Source: Maribacter luteus (GTDB lineage Bacteria > Bacteroidota > Bacteroidia > Flavobacteriales > Flavobacteriaceae). From it: a stretch of 64,000 bases of DNA. The notes beneath the pieces were generated by a model, which ran no database searches, was not told the DNA's origin, and saw only the letters and a program-made list of their open reading frames with translations. Below are positions 52,619-61,795 of this stretch, in pieces. Location: the NCBI RefSeq assembly GCF_009674825.1, contig NZ_WKJH01000001.1, positions 620,001 to 684,000 of the forward strand, in the 5' to 3' direction. Within the stretch, counting starts at the first letter, position 1, and every line of letters begins with the position of its first letter. The position numbers and the translations under genes are program-made.

Positions 52619-53878
52619 TTATTCGGTCACGGCATGTTCGTCAACATCCTTCCGTAGATCCAATCTCCTAAATGATGGCAAGGCCAAGGTGGTGATCCCA
52701 ACCGTTAATATGGTCATACAACCTCCAAAAACCACAGCAGTCACAGTTCCCATAAGTTTTGCGGTTGCCCCACTTTCAAAAGCTCCGAGTTCATTTGATG
52801 ATCCTACGAACATAGAATTCACCGATGCCACCCTTCCCCTCATATTGTCCGGTGTTTTTAATTGAAGGATAGTCTGTCTAATGATCATGGATATGCCGTC
52901 TACGGCACCACTCATAAATAAAGCGCCCACCGATAACCAAAACGAAGTAGACAATCCGAAAACAATAATACATACTCCGAAAAGGAAAATAGCCAACAAT
53001 AACTTTTTACCTGCATTTTTATACAAAGGAAAACGTGTTGAACCCACCATGGTCAATGCTGCACCCACAGCCGGTGCAGCCCTAAGAATACCGAATCCTT
53101 CAGCACCTACATTAAGAATATCTTGTGCGTAAATTGGAAGAAGTGCGATGGCGCCGCCAAAAAGTACTGCGATCATATCAAGGGTCAATGCCCCTAAAAT
53201 AGCCTTTGTCTTAAATACGAATTGAATCCCTTCTTTTAAACTTTGAAAAACAGGCTCCCCGATTTTAGGGTTCAAAATCGGTTTTCGTGAAATCTGTGAA
53301 ATGGCCAATAAGGCAATTATTGTGCAAAGGAATATAAGGCACATAGACCAATGCACACCGATCAACGCAATGGAAAAACCTGCTGTGGCAGGTCCCAGAA
53401 CAGATGCCAATTGCCAAGTTGTACTGCTCCATGTAGCGGCATTGGGATATAACTTCTTGGGTACGATCAAAGCCATTAACGAGAATATGGTGGGACCTAA
53501 AAATGCCCGGACTATTCCGCCCAAAAAAACCAAAACATAAATAGACCAAAGAATAGTCCTGGAAGTAACCTTTGTAGACAGATCGGGCCAACTTAAAATA
53601 AAAAGACCCAGACTAATTACGGAAAAACCTAAAAGACATTTAACCAATAAGTTCCTCTTTTCTTTTTGATCAACGATATGGCCCGCGAACAAAGCCATGG
53701 AAACGGCGGGTATCACTTCCATTAACCCTATAATCCCTAGGGATAACGGATCCTTGGTCAATGAATAAACCTGCCATTCTATGACGATAAATTGCATGGC
53801 CCATGCAAAAACCATGGCAAAACGGGCTCCCAAAAATATATTGAACTCTTTAATTCTTAACGCTGCATACGGATCCAT
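52619..53878 (-). CDS. MFS transporter (MFS_3/EntS-type exporter)
   Basis: 419 residues with 12 hydrophobic segments. The early SLGIIGLMEVIPAVSMALFAGHIVDQ, with the following DQKEKRN, is the conserved loop of the MFS_3 (enterobactin exporter-like) group. The substrate is unknown. The first ATG at 53878 is used. The VOC gene lies upstream by 18 bases on the same strand, so VOC and the exporter may be coexpressed with recJ. Confidence 0.87.
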   Translation of the reverse strand: MDPYAALRIKEFNIFLGARFAMVFAWAMQFIVIEWQVYSLTKDPLSLGIIGLMEVIPAVSMALFAGHIVDQKEKRNLLVKCLLGFSVISLGLFILSWPDLSTKVTSRTILWSIYVLVFLGGIVRAFLGPTIFSLMALIVPKKLYPNAATWSSTTWQLASVLGPATAGFSIALIGVHWSMCLIFLCTIIALLAISQISRKPILNPKIGEPVFQSLKEGIQFVFKTKAILGALTLDMIAVLFGGAIALLPIYAQDILNVGAEGFGILRAAPAVGAALTMVGSTRFPLYKNAGKKLLLAIFLFGVCIIVFGLSTSFWLSVGALFMSGAVDGISMIIRQTILQLKTPDNMRGRVASVNSMFVGSSNELGAFESGATAKLMGTVTAVVFGGCMTILTVGITTLALPSFRRLDLRKDVDEHAVTE

Positions 53879-53896
53879 TGACAAAATTATAACGGC

Positions 53897-54286
53897 TTAT
53901 TCTGTAATTTCAATTCTGTTTTTTTCCGGATCTAGGACCACGCTTTCATAATAACCATCGCCCGTGGTTCTAGGCTCTCCAACTATTTTGAATCCTGAAT
54001 TTCTCAACCTATCGGTCAAGGCATCCACTTTACCCTTTGAACCGACCGATATCGCAAAATGGGTAATTCCCATAAATTCGATGTTTTCATTTTGTCTAAC
54101 GGCAATGTCCGGTCTATGCATCAATTCCAATCGGGAACCACCTTCCTTAAAGCTTAAGAAATATGAATTGAAGTCCTTTTTGGGGTTATGGTACATTTCT
54201 CCGGGAACGGCATCAAAATAAGTTACGTAAAACCTCTTCATTGCATCCAAATCCTTTACCCAAATGGCCAGATGTTCTATTCTCAT
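53897..54286 (-). CDS. VOC-family (glyoxalase/dioxygenase-like) protein
   Basis: 129 residues, two beta-alpha-beta-beta-beta modules. RIEHLAIWVKDLDAMKRFY supplies the first metal-site His, IEFMGITHFAISVG the second, and VLDPEKNRIEITE the terminal Glu. This is the lactoylglutathione lyase-like layout; the real substrate is unknown. The start overlaps the recJ stop as ATGA, implying translational coupling. Confidence 0.9.
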   Translation of the reverse strand: MRIEHLAIWVKDLDAMKRFYVTYFDAVPGEMYHNPKKDFNSYFLSFKEGGSRLELMHRPDIAVRQNENIEFMGITHFAISVGSKGKVDALTDRLRNSGFKIVGEPRTTGDGYYESVVLDPEKNRIEITE

Positions 54287-55971
54287 TTAATATCCTTTAA
54301 TTTTAATTGGAGGCTTATGTTCCCTTGCCATTCATTTTCATCTATCGAAAAAACGGCATCAAAAGGCTTTCTACCCGTTACCAATGATAGTTTATCACCT
54401 AAATTAAAACCGATGCCCCCAATCTTTTGACTGTTACCTTGGATTACCTGTACTTTAAGATGTGCCCCATCTTGCCCTACGCCTTTGGCATAACCGGTAT
54501 CAATTAGATTTTCCGACATAAAAACAGGTGCCATATTTCCCGGTCCAAATGGTGCGAACTGTTTTAAAATACGCATCAGTTTGGGGGTAATATCCTGTAA
54601 CGTAATTTTAGTATCCACCGTAATTTCCGGAGTAAGTAATTGTGGTTCAATTGTTTCTTTCACCACCTTTTCGAACTGGGATTTAAACGCTTCAAATTGT
54701 TCTTCCAACAGTGTTAATCCTGCAGCATATTTATGACCACCAAATTGCTCAATACAATCGGAACAGCTTTCCAAGGCATTGTAGACATCAAAACCTTTTA
54801 CCGATCTAGCCGATGCCGCTAACTTATCGCCACTTTTGGTAAATACCAACGTTGGCCGGTAATACGTTTCCGTAAGTCTGGAAGCTACAATACCAATAAC
54901 ACCTTTGTGCCAAGTTTCTTTGTAGACAACAGAGGTAAATCGTTCTTGTTCTTTGTTTTCCGCTATCTGTACCAATGCTTCTTGGGTAATCTCCTGATCC
55001 AATCCGCGACGGTCGGTATTGAATTTTTCAATCTCAGCAGCAAATATCCGAGCTTGGTCCATGTCTGTTTCGGTAAGTAAATTTACCGCATGTTGACCGT
55101 GCTTCATTCTACCTGCGGCATTAATTCTGGGCGCAATTATGAACACCACATCGGTAATGGTCAACGACTCTTTTTTAACTTGGTCTATAATGGCCTTAAA
55201 CCCTATCCTAGGTTGTTGATTGATAACTTTGAGTCCATAAAAAGCCAATGTTCGATTCTCCCCAGTTATCGGAACGATATCAGCACCTATCGCAGTAGCC
55301 ACTAAATCAAGGTAATAGATTAAATCATCAATTGTTTCCCCCCGATGTGAACCTAAAGCTTGAATAAGTTTAAAACCGACGCCACAACCGCATAATTCAT
55401 CGTAAGGATATTGGCAATCCTCTCTTTTTGGGTCCAAAACCGCAACGGCATTTGGTAAGTCCTTACCCGGCCTATGATGGTCACAGATAATAAAATCCAC
55501 ATGCTTTTCTTTTGCGTATGCCACCTTATCGATTGCCTTGACCCCACAGTCCAAAGCAATGATCAAAGAAAAGCCGTTGTCCTCGGCAAAATCTATTCCC
55601 TTATAGGAAACCCCATAACCTTCCTCGTACCTATCGGGAATATAGGTTGCTACATTCGGATAGAAACTTAAAAGGTACGACGACATTAAAGCGACAGCTG
55701 TAGTACCATCTACATCATAATCGCCAAAAACAAGTATGTTCTCATTATTCTGTATGGCTTGCTCTATTCGGGCAACGGCAATATCCATGTCTTTCATTAA
55801 AAAGGGATCATGTAGATCGGATAGTTGAGGCCTAAAGAATTTTTTTGCTTCTTTGTAATTCGTAATTCCCCGTTGCAGTAACAATTCAGCTACCAGCCTA
55901 TCAACCTTCAATGCATGTGCAAGTTCCTCTATTTGTCGTTGTTCTGGTTTTGCTTTAATTGTCCAGCGCAT
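54283..55971 (-). CDS. recJ: Single-stranded-DNA-specific exonuclease RecJ
   Basis: 562 residues, normal for RecJ. DHH-family motifs appear as FGDYDVDGTTAVALM (near 79), IIALDCGVKAID, FIICDHHRPG (near 155) and the DHHA1-domain GGHKYAAG. The C-terminal OB-fold is present (VQVIQGNSQKIGGIGFN). It degrades single-stranded DNA 5' to 3' in recombination and repair. It is the first of a recJ-VOC-MFS run. Confidence 0.96.
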   Translation of the reverse strand: MRWTIKAKPEQRQIEELAHALKVDRLVAELLLQRGITNYKEAKKFFRPQLSDLHDPFLMKDMDIAVARIEQAIQNNENILVFGDYDVDGTTAVALMSSYLLSFYPNVATYIPDRYEEGYGVSYKGIDFAEDNGFSLIIALDCGVKAIDKVAYAKEKHVDFIICDHHRPGKDLPNAVAVLDPKREDCQYPYDELCGCGVGFKLIQALGSHRGETIDDLIYYLDLVATAIGADIVPITGENRTLAFYGLKVINQQPRIGFKAIIDQVKKESLTITDVVFIIAPRINAAGRMKHGQHAVNLLTETDMDQARIFAAEIEKFNTDRRGLDQEITQEALVQIAENKEQERFTSVVYKETWHKGVIGIVASRLTETYYRPTLVFTKSGDKLAASARSVKGFDVYNALESCSDCIEQFGGHKYAAGLTLLEEQFEAFKSQFEKVVKETIEPQLLTPEITVDTKITLQDITPKLMRILKQFAPFGPGNMAPVFMSENLIDTGYAKGVGQDGAHLKVQVIQGNSQKIGGIGFNLGDKLSLVTGRKPFDAVFSIDENEWQGNISLQLKLKDIK

Positions 55972-56020
55972 ATTGTTAGTTGAGTTTAGAGAATGGATTT
56001 ATGCCAATTACAGGATTGCC

Positions 56021-56446
56021 CTAAGAATGAAATATCGTTTTTATCTCTAACTTGGCAAATTGTCGAAACATCTCCATTACACCACAATATTTTTCGACGG
56101 ACAGGTCAACGGCCCGTTGCAGTTTTTTCTCATCCAATTCCTTCCCATGAAAATGATACTCTACCGTAACCGCATCATAATACTTAGGATGCTCATCGGT
56201 CAAATTGGCAATGGTCTCGATCTGAAAATCATCGACCTTCAATTTCATTTTTTTTATCAGTGAAGCAACATCCAAGCCAGAACACCCTGCCAAAGCGGAT
56301 AACATCAAGGCTTTGGGACGATACCCACTGCCTTCACCTCCTGATTCAGGACCTGCATCGATCCGTAGATCAAGCCCTGAGGGATTGTTACTTTCAAATG
56401 CCATTCCGCCCACCCATTTGGTGGTTATATGATTTGTTGTACTCAT
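56021..56446 (-). CDS. OsmC-family peroxiredoxin-like protein
   Basis: 141 residues from the ATG at 56446. The conserved substrate-site Cys is in LSALAGCSGLDVASLIKKM (near residue 48), and the second Cys in VEKYCGVMEMFRQF near 125. Both are the paired cysteines of OsmC/Ohr enzymes that reduce organic peroxides. Longer upstream frame codons are dropped because they lack an ATG with an expected N-terminus. It lies 50 bases after recJ starts, on the same strand. Confidence 0.9.
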   Translation of the reverse strand: MSTTNHITTKWVGGMAFESNNPSGLDLRIDAGPESGGEGSGYRPKALMLSALAGCSGLDVASLIKKMKLKVDDFQIETIANLTDEHPKYYDAVTVEYHFHGKELDEKKLQRAVDLSVEKYCGVMEMFRQFAKLEIKTIFHS

Positions 56447-56593
56447 AATTTTTCGTTTCTTGTGAGGGATAAAATTAAGATAAAAGAAATAAGGCACTAC
56501 CTTGTAGTGGATTAATTCAGGCCCCATTTGAATTCCTTTTTACTATGTTTTCAAAATAGGGTTTCTCTAAAAATACAAATTTAAAACATAAAT

Positions 56594-57196
56594 ATGGCCC
56601 TAGTAACACCCCTTGACCCCCAGCATGACCCAGAGACCAAAAAGCTAGCCGAGTTCTTTAACGAGACCTTGGGCTTTTGCCCCAATTCCGTTTTGACCAT
56701 GCAACATAGACCGGCTATTTCCAAAGCCTTTATCAATTTGAACAAAGCGGTTATGGCCAATGACGGTAGGGTTACCTCAGCTTTAAAACGCATGATCGCA
56801 TGGGTGAGTAGTAATGCTGCGGGCTGTCGTTACTGCCAGGCCCATGCTATTAGGGCCGCAGAGCGTTATGGGGCAGAGCAAGAACAATTGGACAATATTT
56901 GGGAGTATAGAACACACGCAGCATTTTCTGAGGCTGAAAGAGCTGCTCTGGACTTTTCTTTAGCGGCTTCCCAAGTACCCAATACTGTTAATGCGGAGAT
57001 AAAAGAACGGCTATACGAATACTGGGACGAGGGTGAAATTGTTGAAATGCTTGGCGTAATTTCCCTATTTGGATACCTCAACCGCTGGAACGATTCAATG
57101 GGTACTTCAATCGAAGAAGGAGCGATTGAAAGTGGTGATCAATACTTGGGTAAACATGGTTGGGAAAAAGGGAAGCATGGAGGTGGGGTCTACTAA
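56594..57196 (+). CDS. Carboxymuconolactone decarboxylase-family (AhpD-like) peroxidase protein
   Basis: 200 residues, helical, with CRYCQAHAIRAAERYG (Cys78, Cys81, His84) as the AhpD redox motif. It resembles the uncharacterised peroxidase-related branch and is not close to the AhpD-like protein encoded at 15.3 kb. It may reduce organic hydroperoxides; substrate and partner are unknown. It is divergent from the OsmC gene, another thiol peroxidase-type protein, with about 147 bases between them. Confidence 0.88.
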   Translation: MALVTPLDPQHDPETKKLAEFFNETLGFCPNSVLTMQHRPAISKAFINLNKAVMANDGRVTSALKRMIAWVSSNAAGCRYCQAHAIRAAERYGAEQEQLDNIWEYRTHAAFSEAERAALDFSLAASQVPNTVNAEIKERLYEYWDEGEIVEMLGVISLFGYLNRWNDSMGTSIEEGAIESGDQYLGKHGWEKGKHGGGVY

Positions 57197-57206
57197 ATAA
57201 CTCTTC

Positions 57207-57776
57207 CTAAACTATATCTGCAACTCGTTTTTTCAACACAGGAATCACTCGTTCTTCAAACCAAGGGTTTTTGGCAAGCCAAAATCTATTCCTTGGCGAA
57301 GGATGTGGTATAGGAAAATAATCAGGAAGGTAGCTTTTATAAGCCTTTACTGTTTCAGTGAGCGTTTTTTTAGCGGCCTTTCCCAGATAATAATTTTGGG
57401 CATACCTACCGATCAATATGACTAATTCCACATTCGGCATTTTCGAGAGTAAAGGTTTGTGCCATAGGGGTGCACATTCGGGCCGTGGAGGTAAATCGCC
57501 AGACTTCCCTTTTCCCGGATAACAAAAACCCATTGGGATCAAAGCAATTTTCGAGGCATCATAAAAAACTTCATCCGAAATACCCAACCACTTGCGCAGT
57601 TGTTCACCACTTGGGTCATCCCAAGGCACGCCTGTTTTATGCACTTTTGTGCCCGGAGCCTGACCAATAATCACAATTTTTGAATTTTGATGCGCTGTAA
57701 CAATAGGTCTTGGCCCTAAGGGTAAATGTTCTTTACAGACCTTACAACCTCTAATTTCAGATAGTAGTTTTTGCAT
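57207..57776 (-). CDS. Uracil-DNA glycosylase superfamily protein
   Basis: 189 residues, single domain. IIGQAPGTKVHKTGVPWDDPSG is the first (water-activating) motif, ELVILIGRYAQNYYLG the middle strand, and PIPHPSPRNRFW the His-containing motif. Such proteins remove uracil or other damaged bases from DNA. There are no four-Cys iron-sulfur ligands apart from CKVCK near residue 12, so UDG-type 4/5 is uncertain. It directly abuts rsmI (stop followed by start). Confidence 0.82.
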   Translation of the reverse strand: MQKLLSEIRGCKVCKEHLPLGPRPIVTAHQNSKIVIIGQAPGTKVHKTGVPWDDPSGEQLRKWLGISDEVFYDASKIALIPMGFCYPGKGKSGDLPPRPECAPLWHKPLLSKMPNVELVILIGRYAQNYYLGKAAKKTLTETVKAYKSYLPDYFPIPHPSPRNRFWLAKNPWFEERVIPVLKKRVADIV

Positions 57777-58451
57777 TTATTTTTTTCCGGAGACCACGAT
57801 TACTATTTCTCCTTTGGGTGGTTTGTCGGTATAATGGTTTAAAACTTCCTTTACCGTTCCTCTAATCGTTTCTTCATAAAGTTTGGTCAATTCGCGAGAA
57901 ACGGAAATCAACCTGTTTTCCCCAAAATATTCCATAAAATGGGTCAATGTCTTTACCAATTTATGTGGTGATTCATAAAATATCATCGTCCGTGATTCCT
58001 CGGCCAATAACTTTAATCGGGTCTGTCTTCCCTTTTTCACAGGTAAGAAACCCTCAAATACAAATCGATCATTGGGCAACCCACTGTTCACTAGTGCTGG
58101 GACAAAAGCCGTTGCCCCGGGAAGGCATTCAACCTCAATACCATTTTCCAAACAAGCCCTGGTCAATAGAAACCCAGGGTCGGAAATAGCCGGAGTTCCC
58201 GCATCTGAAATCAAGGCAATGTCTTCCAGACCGTTTTTCAATCGTTTTACAAGATTTTCCACCGTTTTATGCTCATTATGCATATGGTGGCTTTGCATTG
58301 GGGTATGGATCTCAAAATGGTGCAATAACTTTCCGCTGGTCCGGGTATCCTCGGCCAAGATCAATGTAACTTCCTTTAAAATGCGGATGGCACGTAAAGT
58401 GATGTCCTCAAGGTTTCCGATCGGTGTTGGTACTATATATAATTTGCCCAT
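57777..58451 (-). CDS. rsmI: 16S rRNA (cytidine(1402)-2'-O)-methyltransferase
   Basis: 224 residues. It begins KLYIVPTPIGNLEDITLRAI and has LILAEDTRTSGKLLHHF, LISDAGTPAISDPGFLL, the GATAFVPALVNSGLPNDRF loop, and MIFYESPHKLVKTL. This is the tetrapyrrole methylase fold of RsmI, which uses S-adenosylmethionine to methylate the 2'-OH of C1402 of 16S rRNA. It is followed at once by the UDG-like gene on the same strand. Confidence 0.96.
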   Translation of the reverse strand: MGKLYIVPTPIGNLEDITLRAIRILKEVTLILAEDTRTSGKLLHHFEIHTPMQSHHMHNEHKTVENLVKRLKNGLEDIALISDAGTPAISDPGFLLTRACLENGIEVECLPGATAFVPALVNSGLPNDRFVFEGFLPVKKGRQTRLKLLAEESRTMIFYESPHKLVKTLTHFMEYFGENRLISVSRELTKLYEETIRGTVKEVLNHYTDKPPKGEIVIVVSGKK

Positions 58452-58467
58452 GCATTAAAAGTAAGTA

Positions 58468-58495
58468 GCCGAAAGTCGCATTAACGACTTTCGGC
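58468..58495 (-). terminator. Stem-loop downstream of the 58.5-59.2 kb hypothetical gene
   Basis: 11-bp arms GCCGAAAGTCG and CGACTTTCGGC, 6-base loop. Read on the minus strand it is followed by TACTTACTTTT, so a weak terminator between the hypothetical gene and rsmI. Confidence 0.6.
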
Positions 58496-58521
58496 CAAAT
58501 TAAAATTTTTAAGAATACGAA

Positions 58522-59211
58522 TTAAGAAAACTTCCGGGCTATGAGGGCCATAAAACGTTCCTCATATTCCTCTTTACCTTCCCAATTATTATAGTCGGGT
58601 TTAACCATGTTCTTGATAAACGCAATACTTCTCTCTTCCGTATCGATCGTATTCAATTGGGACAACACACGATTATAATCTTCGGTACTATCATTGAAAA
58701 GATGTTTCACGAAAGCCAATCGATTATTCAAATCGATCTTTAATTCTTTTTCGGCCAATTTATCGTTCAGGGATTTCGCTTTTGTTTCCTTTTGGGCATC
58801 GGTTTCCGCCGCAGGGGAAAACAATTCCTTATCATTTTTCATAAGGTTGGGTTTCGACATAAATTCTTGTAGAACTTCGTCAACAACTGCAGAATTAGGC
58901 ATTTCGGAGACCATATCCTTTATTGTTTGCATTCCTGGTATAATGATGTCTTCTTCATGCGGATTACTTTCGGGAACCGAGGAGTTGGCATTCAAAACTG
59001 CATTGGCCATTGATTCGAACTTGGCTGCAATCACATTTTTAGTAACGTCAATTTCAATATCATGTAATTCTTCCTCAATGAATTTCAACACCGCCAGTTT
59101 CTCATAAAGGTTTTTTGCGGCCTCATACATTTGGCCTATTTCATTTAAATCGTTGGAACCGATTATGTCCTTGGACATATTAATCAATTCCTCTTTCAAT
59201 TTTCTTTTCAT
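58522..59211 (-). CDS. Conserved-looking cytoplasmic protein of unknown function
   Basis: 229 residues. No signal or membrane segment. Long charged helices at the N-terminus (KEELINMSKDIIGSNDLNEI, YEKLAVLKFIEEELHDIE) suggest coiled-coil character; the middle is polar, possibly disordered, and the C-terminus (RLAFVKHLFNDSTEDYNRVL, then YNNWEGKEEYEERFMALIARKF) is helical and ends in aromatic/charged residues. I recognise no family. It is opposite in direction to tdk (104 bases apart) and upstream of rsmI. Confidence 0.75.
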   Translation of the reverse strand: MKRKLKEELINMSKDIIGSNDLNEIGQMYEAAKNLYEKLAVLKFIEEELHDIEIDVTKNVIAAKFESMANAVLNANSSVPESNPHEEDIIIPGMQTIKDMVSEMPNSAVVDEVLQEFMSKPNLMKNDKELFSPAAETDAQKETKAKSLNDKLAEKELKIDLNNRLAFVKHLFNDSTEDYNRVLSQLNTIDTEERSIAFIKNMVKPDYNNWEGKEEYEERFMALIARKFS

Positions 59212-59314
59212 CTTTTATTTTCTTTTGGAAAAAAAGTGGGTCTTTTTTAAATATCTTTATACTTCTGTTTATGTACAACGAAAAAACACCTTATTTTCGT
59301 CTTAAAATTACAAA

Positions 59315-59968
59315 ATGTTTCTCGAAAATACCGTTAATCATAAAGAACAATTCGGGTGGATAGAGGTTATCTGTGGCTCTATGTTCTCCGGTAAGACCGA
59401 GGAATTGATTCGTCGATTAAAGCGCGCACAGTTTGCCAGACAGAAGGTTGAAATCTTTAAACCCATGATAGACACACGGTACGATGAAGAGATGGTCGTT
59501 TCCCATGACGCCAATGAAATACGCTCTACTCCCGTACCTGCAGCCGCCAATATCCGTATTTTGGCCGATACCTGTGATGTTATCGGCATTGATGAAGCCC
59601 AATTTTTTGATGACGAAATCGTTTCGGTCTGTAACGATCTTGCCAACAAAGGAGTCCGGGTAATCGTAGCTGGCCTAGATATGGACTTTAAAGGAAATCC
59701 GTTCGGCCCCATGCCCGCTTTAATGGCCACTGCCGAATATGTGACCAAAGTACATGCTATTTGCACTAGGACGGGAAACCTTGCCAACTATAGCTTTAGA
59801 AAGGCAAGTAGTGAAGATCTTGTAATGCTCGGGGAAACAGACGAATATGAGCCTTTGAGCAGGGCCGCCTACTACAAAGCCATGTTAAAGGAAAGGGTAA
59901 GGGATATAGATGTTGACGCAGAGGAAATTAGTAAAATCAAAAGAAATACGAATGCCGAAGACCTCTGA
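59315..59968 (+). CDS. tdk: Thymidine kinase (type II)
   Basis: 217 residues. The P-loop is GSMFSGKT (21-28), DIGxDEAQ-like [12 protein letters not shown] holds the catalytic Glu, and the lasso region follows. The zinc-binding Cys pair seen in many members is only half present: [10 protein letters not shown] keeps one Cys, and [12 protein letters not shown] lacks the second pair. It makes dTMP from thymidine. Its 3' end overlaps the alr start by 17 bases. Confidence 0.94.
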   Translation: MFLENTVNHKEQFGWIEVICGSMFSGKTEELIRRLKRAQFARQKVEIFKPMIDTRYDEEMVVSHDANEIRSTPVPAAANIRILADTCDVIGIDEAQFFDDEIVSVCNDLANKGVRVIVAGLDMDFKGNPFGPMPALMATAEYVTKVHAICTRTGNLANYSFRKASSEDLVMLGETDEYEPLSRAAYYKAMLKERVRDIDVDAEEISKIKRNTNAEDL

Positions 59969-61058
59969 AACCTTGCTGGAGATAGATTTAGGCGCCCTTG
60001 AACATAATTACCACTACCTACGCTCCCGATTAGAACCAAAAACGAAATTTTTAGCTGTAGTAAAAGCCTATGCCTACGGTTCAGAAGCCGGTAGCATTGC
60101 AAAAAAACTAGAAACCTTGGGAGTTGATTATTTTGCAGTGGCCTATGTTAAGGAAGGAATTGCCTTGCGTAAAGCTGGAATTACCAAACCTATCTTGGTT
60201 CTACATCCGCAAACCATACATTTTAATAAGCTCATTGAGAATTACCTTGAACCGAGTTTATATTCCCAAAAAGTCTTACGAGAATTCTTGGAAGCTGCTA
60301 AACGTAACAACCAAGTGGATTATCCCGTACATATAAAATTCAATACCGGCCTAAACCGTTTGGGGTTCTCAGTCGATGGAATCGATGAAATTATGGCATG
60401 TATAAAGGATAGGGACGAAATCAAAGTCACATCTTTCTTCTCGCATTTGGCCGCTACCGAGGACTTGAACGAAAAGGAATTCACCCTAAAACAAATAAGG
60501 GCTTTCAAAAAAAGAATTCAAGAATTTGAAGAAAAATTAGGTTATAGCCCTATAAAACACATACTCAATACTTCGGGAATCATAAATTACATCGAAGCCC
60601 AGTTTGATATGGTGCGTAGTGGAATAGGACTTTATGGATTTGGAAATGACCCCGATATAGATCAGCTGTTACAACCTGTTGTTACATTGAAAACAGTGAT
60701 ATCCCAGATTCATAAAATAGCACCCAACGAAAGTGTGGGGTACAACAGGGCTTATTCTTCGGACAAGTATACCATTACGGCAACACTTCCTTTAGGACAT
60801 GCAGACGGTATAGGCAGACAATACGGCAACGGCAAGGCCTTTGTGAATGTTAATGGAAAAATGGCCCCGATAATCGGAAATGTATGTATGGATATGATTA
60901 TGATCGATGTGACCGATATTGAATGCCAAGAAGGGGACGAGGTCGTCATTTTCGGGAAAAAACCAAATGCCGATCAATTCGCAGCTTTTGCCCACACCAT
61001 TTCATATGAGTTGGTTACCGGTATTTCCCAGCGTATTACAAGGATTTTAAAGGATTGA
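59952..61058 (+). CDS. alr: Alanine racemase
   Basis: 368 residues. The PLP-binding Lys38 is in [14 protein letters not shown]. The barrel carries [13 protein letters not shown] and [11 protein letters not shown]; the catalytic Tyr is in [26 protein letters not shown] closes the site. It interconverts L- and D-alanine for peptidoglycan. The ATG at 59952 overlaps the end of tdk by 17 bases; a longer in-frame start at 59910 would add an unnatural head. A frame of this size and position implies coupling to tdk. Confidence 0.96.
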   Translation: MPKTSETLLEIDLGALEHNYHYLRSRLEPKTKFLAVVKAYAYGSEAGSIAKKLETLGVDYFAVAYVKEGIALRKAGITKPILVLHPQTIHFNKLIENYLEPSLYSQKVLREFLEAAKRNNQVDYPVHIKFNTGLNRLGFSVDGIDEIMACIKDRDEIKVTSFFSHLAATEDLNEKEFTLKQIRAFKKRIQEFEEKLGYSPIKHILNTSGIINYIEAQFDMVRSGIGLYGFGNDPDIDQLLQPVVTLKTVISQIHKIAPNESVGYNRAYSSDKYTITATLPLGHADGIGRQYGNGKAFVNVNGKMAPIIGNVCMDMIMIDVTDIECQEGDEVVIFGKKPNADQFAAFAHTISYELVTGISQRITRILKD

Positions 61059-61075
61059 AAATTATTATTTAACAT

Positions 61076-61106
61076 TTTGTTATGAGCCTTTTTTTTAACT
61101 ACATTG
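61076..61106 (+). promoter_or_regulatory. Candidate mscL promoter
   Basis: TTTG (61076-61079), 20 bases, then TACATTG (61100-61106), close to the TTTG-N19/20-TAnnTTTG consensus; 37 bases before the mscL ATG. Confidence 0.6.
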
Positions 61107-61143
61107 CGGGCACATTAATTATTAACTATAAAAAACACATAAA

Positions 61144-61548
61144 ATGTTAAAAGAATTCAAGAATTTCATCATGACCGGTAATGTAATTGACTTTGCGGTT
61201 GCGGTTATTTTAGCCGGTGCAGTAGGCCTTGTAGTAAATGGCTTCGTAGCAGACATCATTATGCCGATAGTAGGGCACTTTGCAGGCGGAATGGATTTTG
61301 CAAATCTTAAAATTGTATTGACCGAAGCCTCAGGAGTAGAAGGCGAAGCAGGATATGTTGCTGAAAACGCAATTCGTTGGGGTAAATGGGTGAATGCTAT
61401 TGTAAACTTATTAATTGTAGGTTTTGTAATGTTCATAATCGTTAAGGCATACAACAAAACAAAAACTCCACCAGCACCAGAAGCACCAGCAGGTCCTAGC
61501 CAAGAAGATTTATTGGCTGAGATAAGAGATTTATTGAAAAAACAATAA
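61144..61548 (+). CDS. mscL: Large-conductance mechanosensitive channel
   Basis: 134 residues, complete. It begins EFKNFIMTGNVIDFAVAV, the MscL signature of N-terminal helix and first membrane helix; the second helix is near residues 78-99 (WVNAIVNLLIVGFVMFIIV). The tail is a proline-rich linker and a charged helix (DLLAEIRDLLKKQ) that forms the cytoplasmic bundle. It opens under membrane tension to release solutes in osmotic downshock. It has its own promoter and terminator. Confidence 0.97.
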   Translation: MLKEFKNFIMTGNVIDFAVAVILAGAVGLVVNGFVADIIMPIVGHFAGGMDFANLKIVLTEASGVEGEAGYVAENAIRWGKWVNAIVNLLIVGFVMFIIVKAYNKTKTPPAPEAPAGPSQEDLLAEIRDLLKKQ

Positions 61549-61601
61549 TCAAAGATAATTACCAGTATCCTTACTGGTAACCGCTACACCAAAATTAAGT
61601 T

Positions 61602-61632
61602 AACCGGCTCTTTTTCAAGAGCCGGTTTTTTT
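61602..61632 (+). terminator. Terminator of mscL
   Basis: AACCGGCTCTT (61602-61612) pairs with AAGAGCCGGTT across a 4-base loop, then TTTTTTT. A smaller hairpin ACCAGTA/TACTGGT at 61561-61578 precedes it. Confidence 0.92.
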
Positions 61633-61744
61633 ATGACCCAAAGGAGGCATATTGGGTAATTCTATAAGGTATAAATTGATTCATTTAAACAATTGTTATA
61701 TTTATAACTTTTTGTTATATTTTATTTAATAGTGTCGAATTATC

Positions 61745-61775
61745 TTGTTCGATCCCGACACATGAACTACATTTG
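61745..61775 (+). promoter_or_regulatory. Candidate asd promoter
   Basis: TTG at 61745-61747, 20 bases, TACATTTG at 61768-61775 (exact TAnnTTTG), 20 bases before the asd ATG. Confidence 0.7.
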
Positions 61776-61795
61776 CCTTCTAAATTAATATAATT

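Noticed and set aside
56447-56527. 27-residue N-terminal extension of the OsmC protein
   Set aside because: It lacks an ATG and looks like translated leader; the ATG at 56446 gives a normal-length OsmC.
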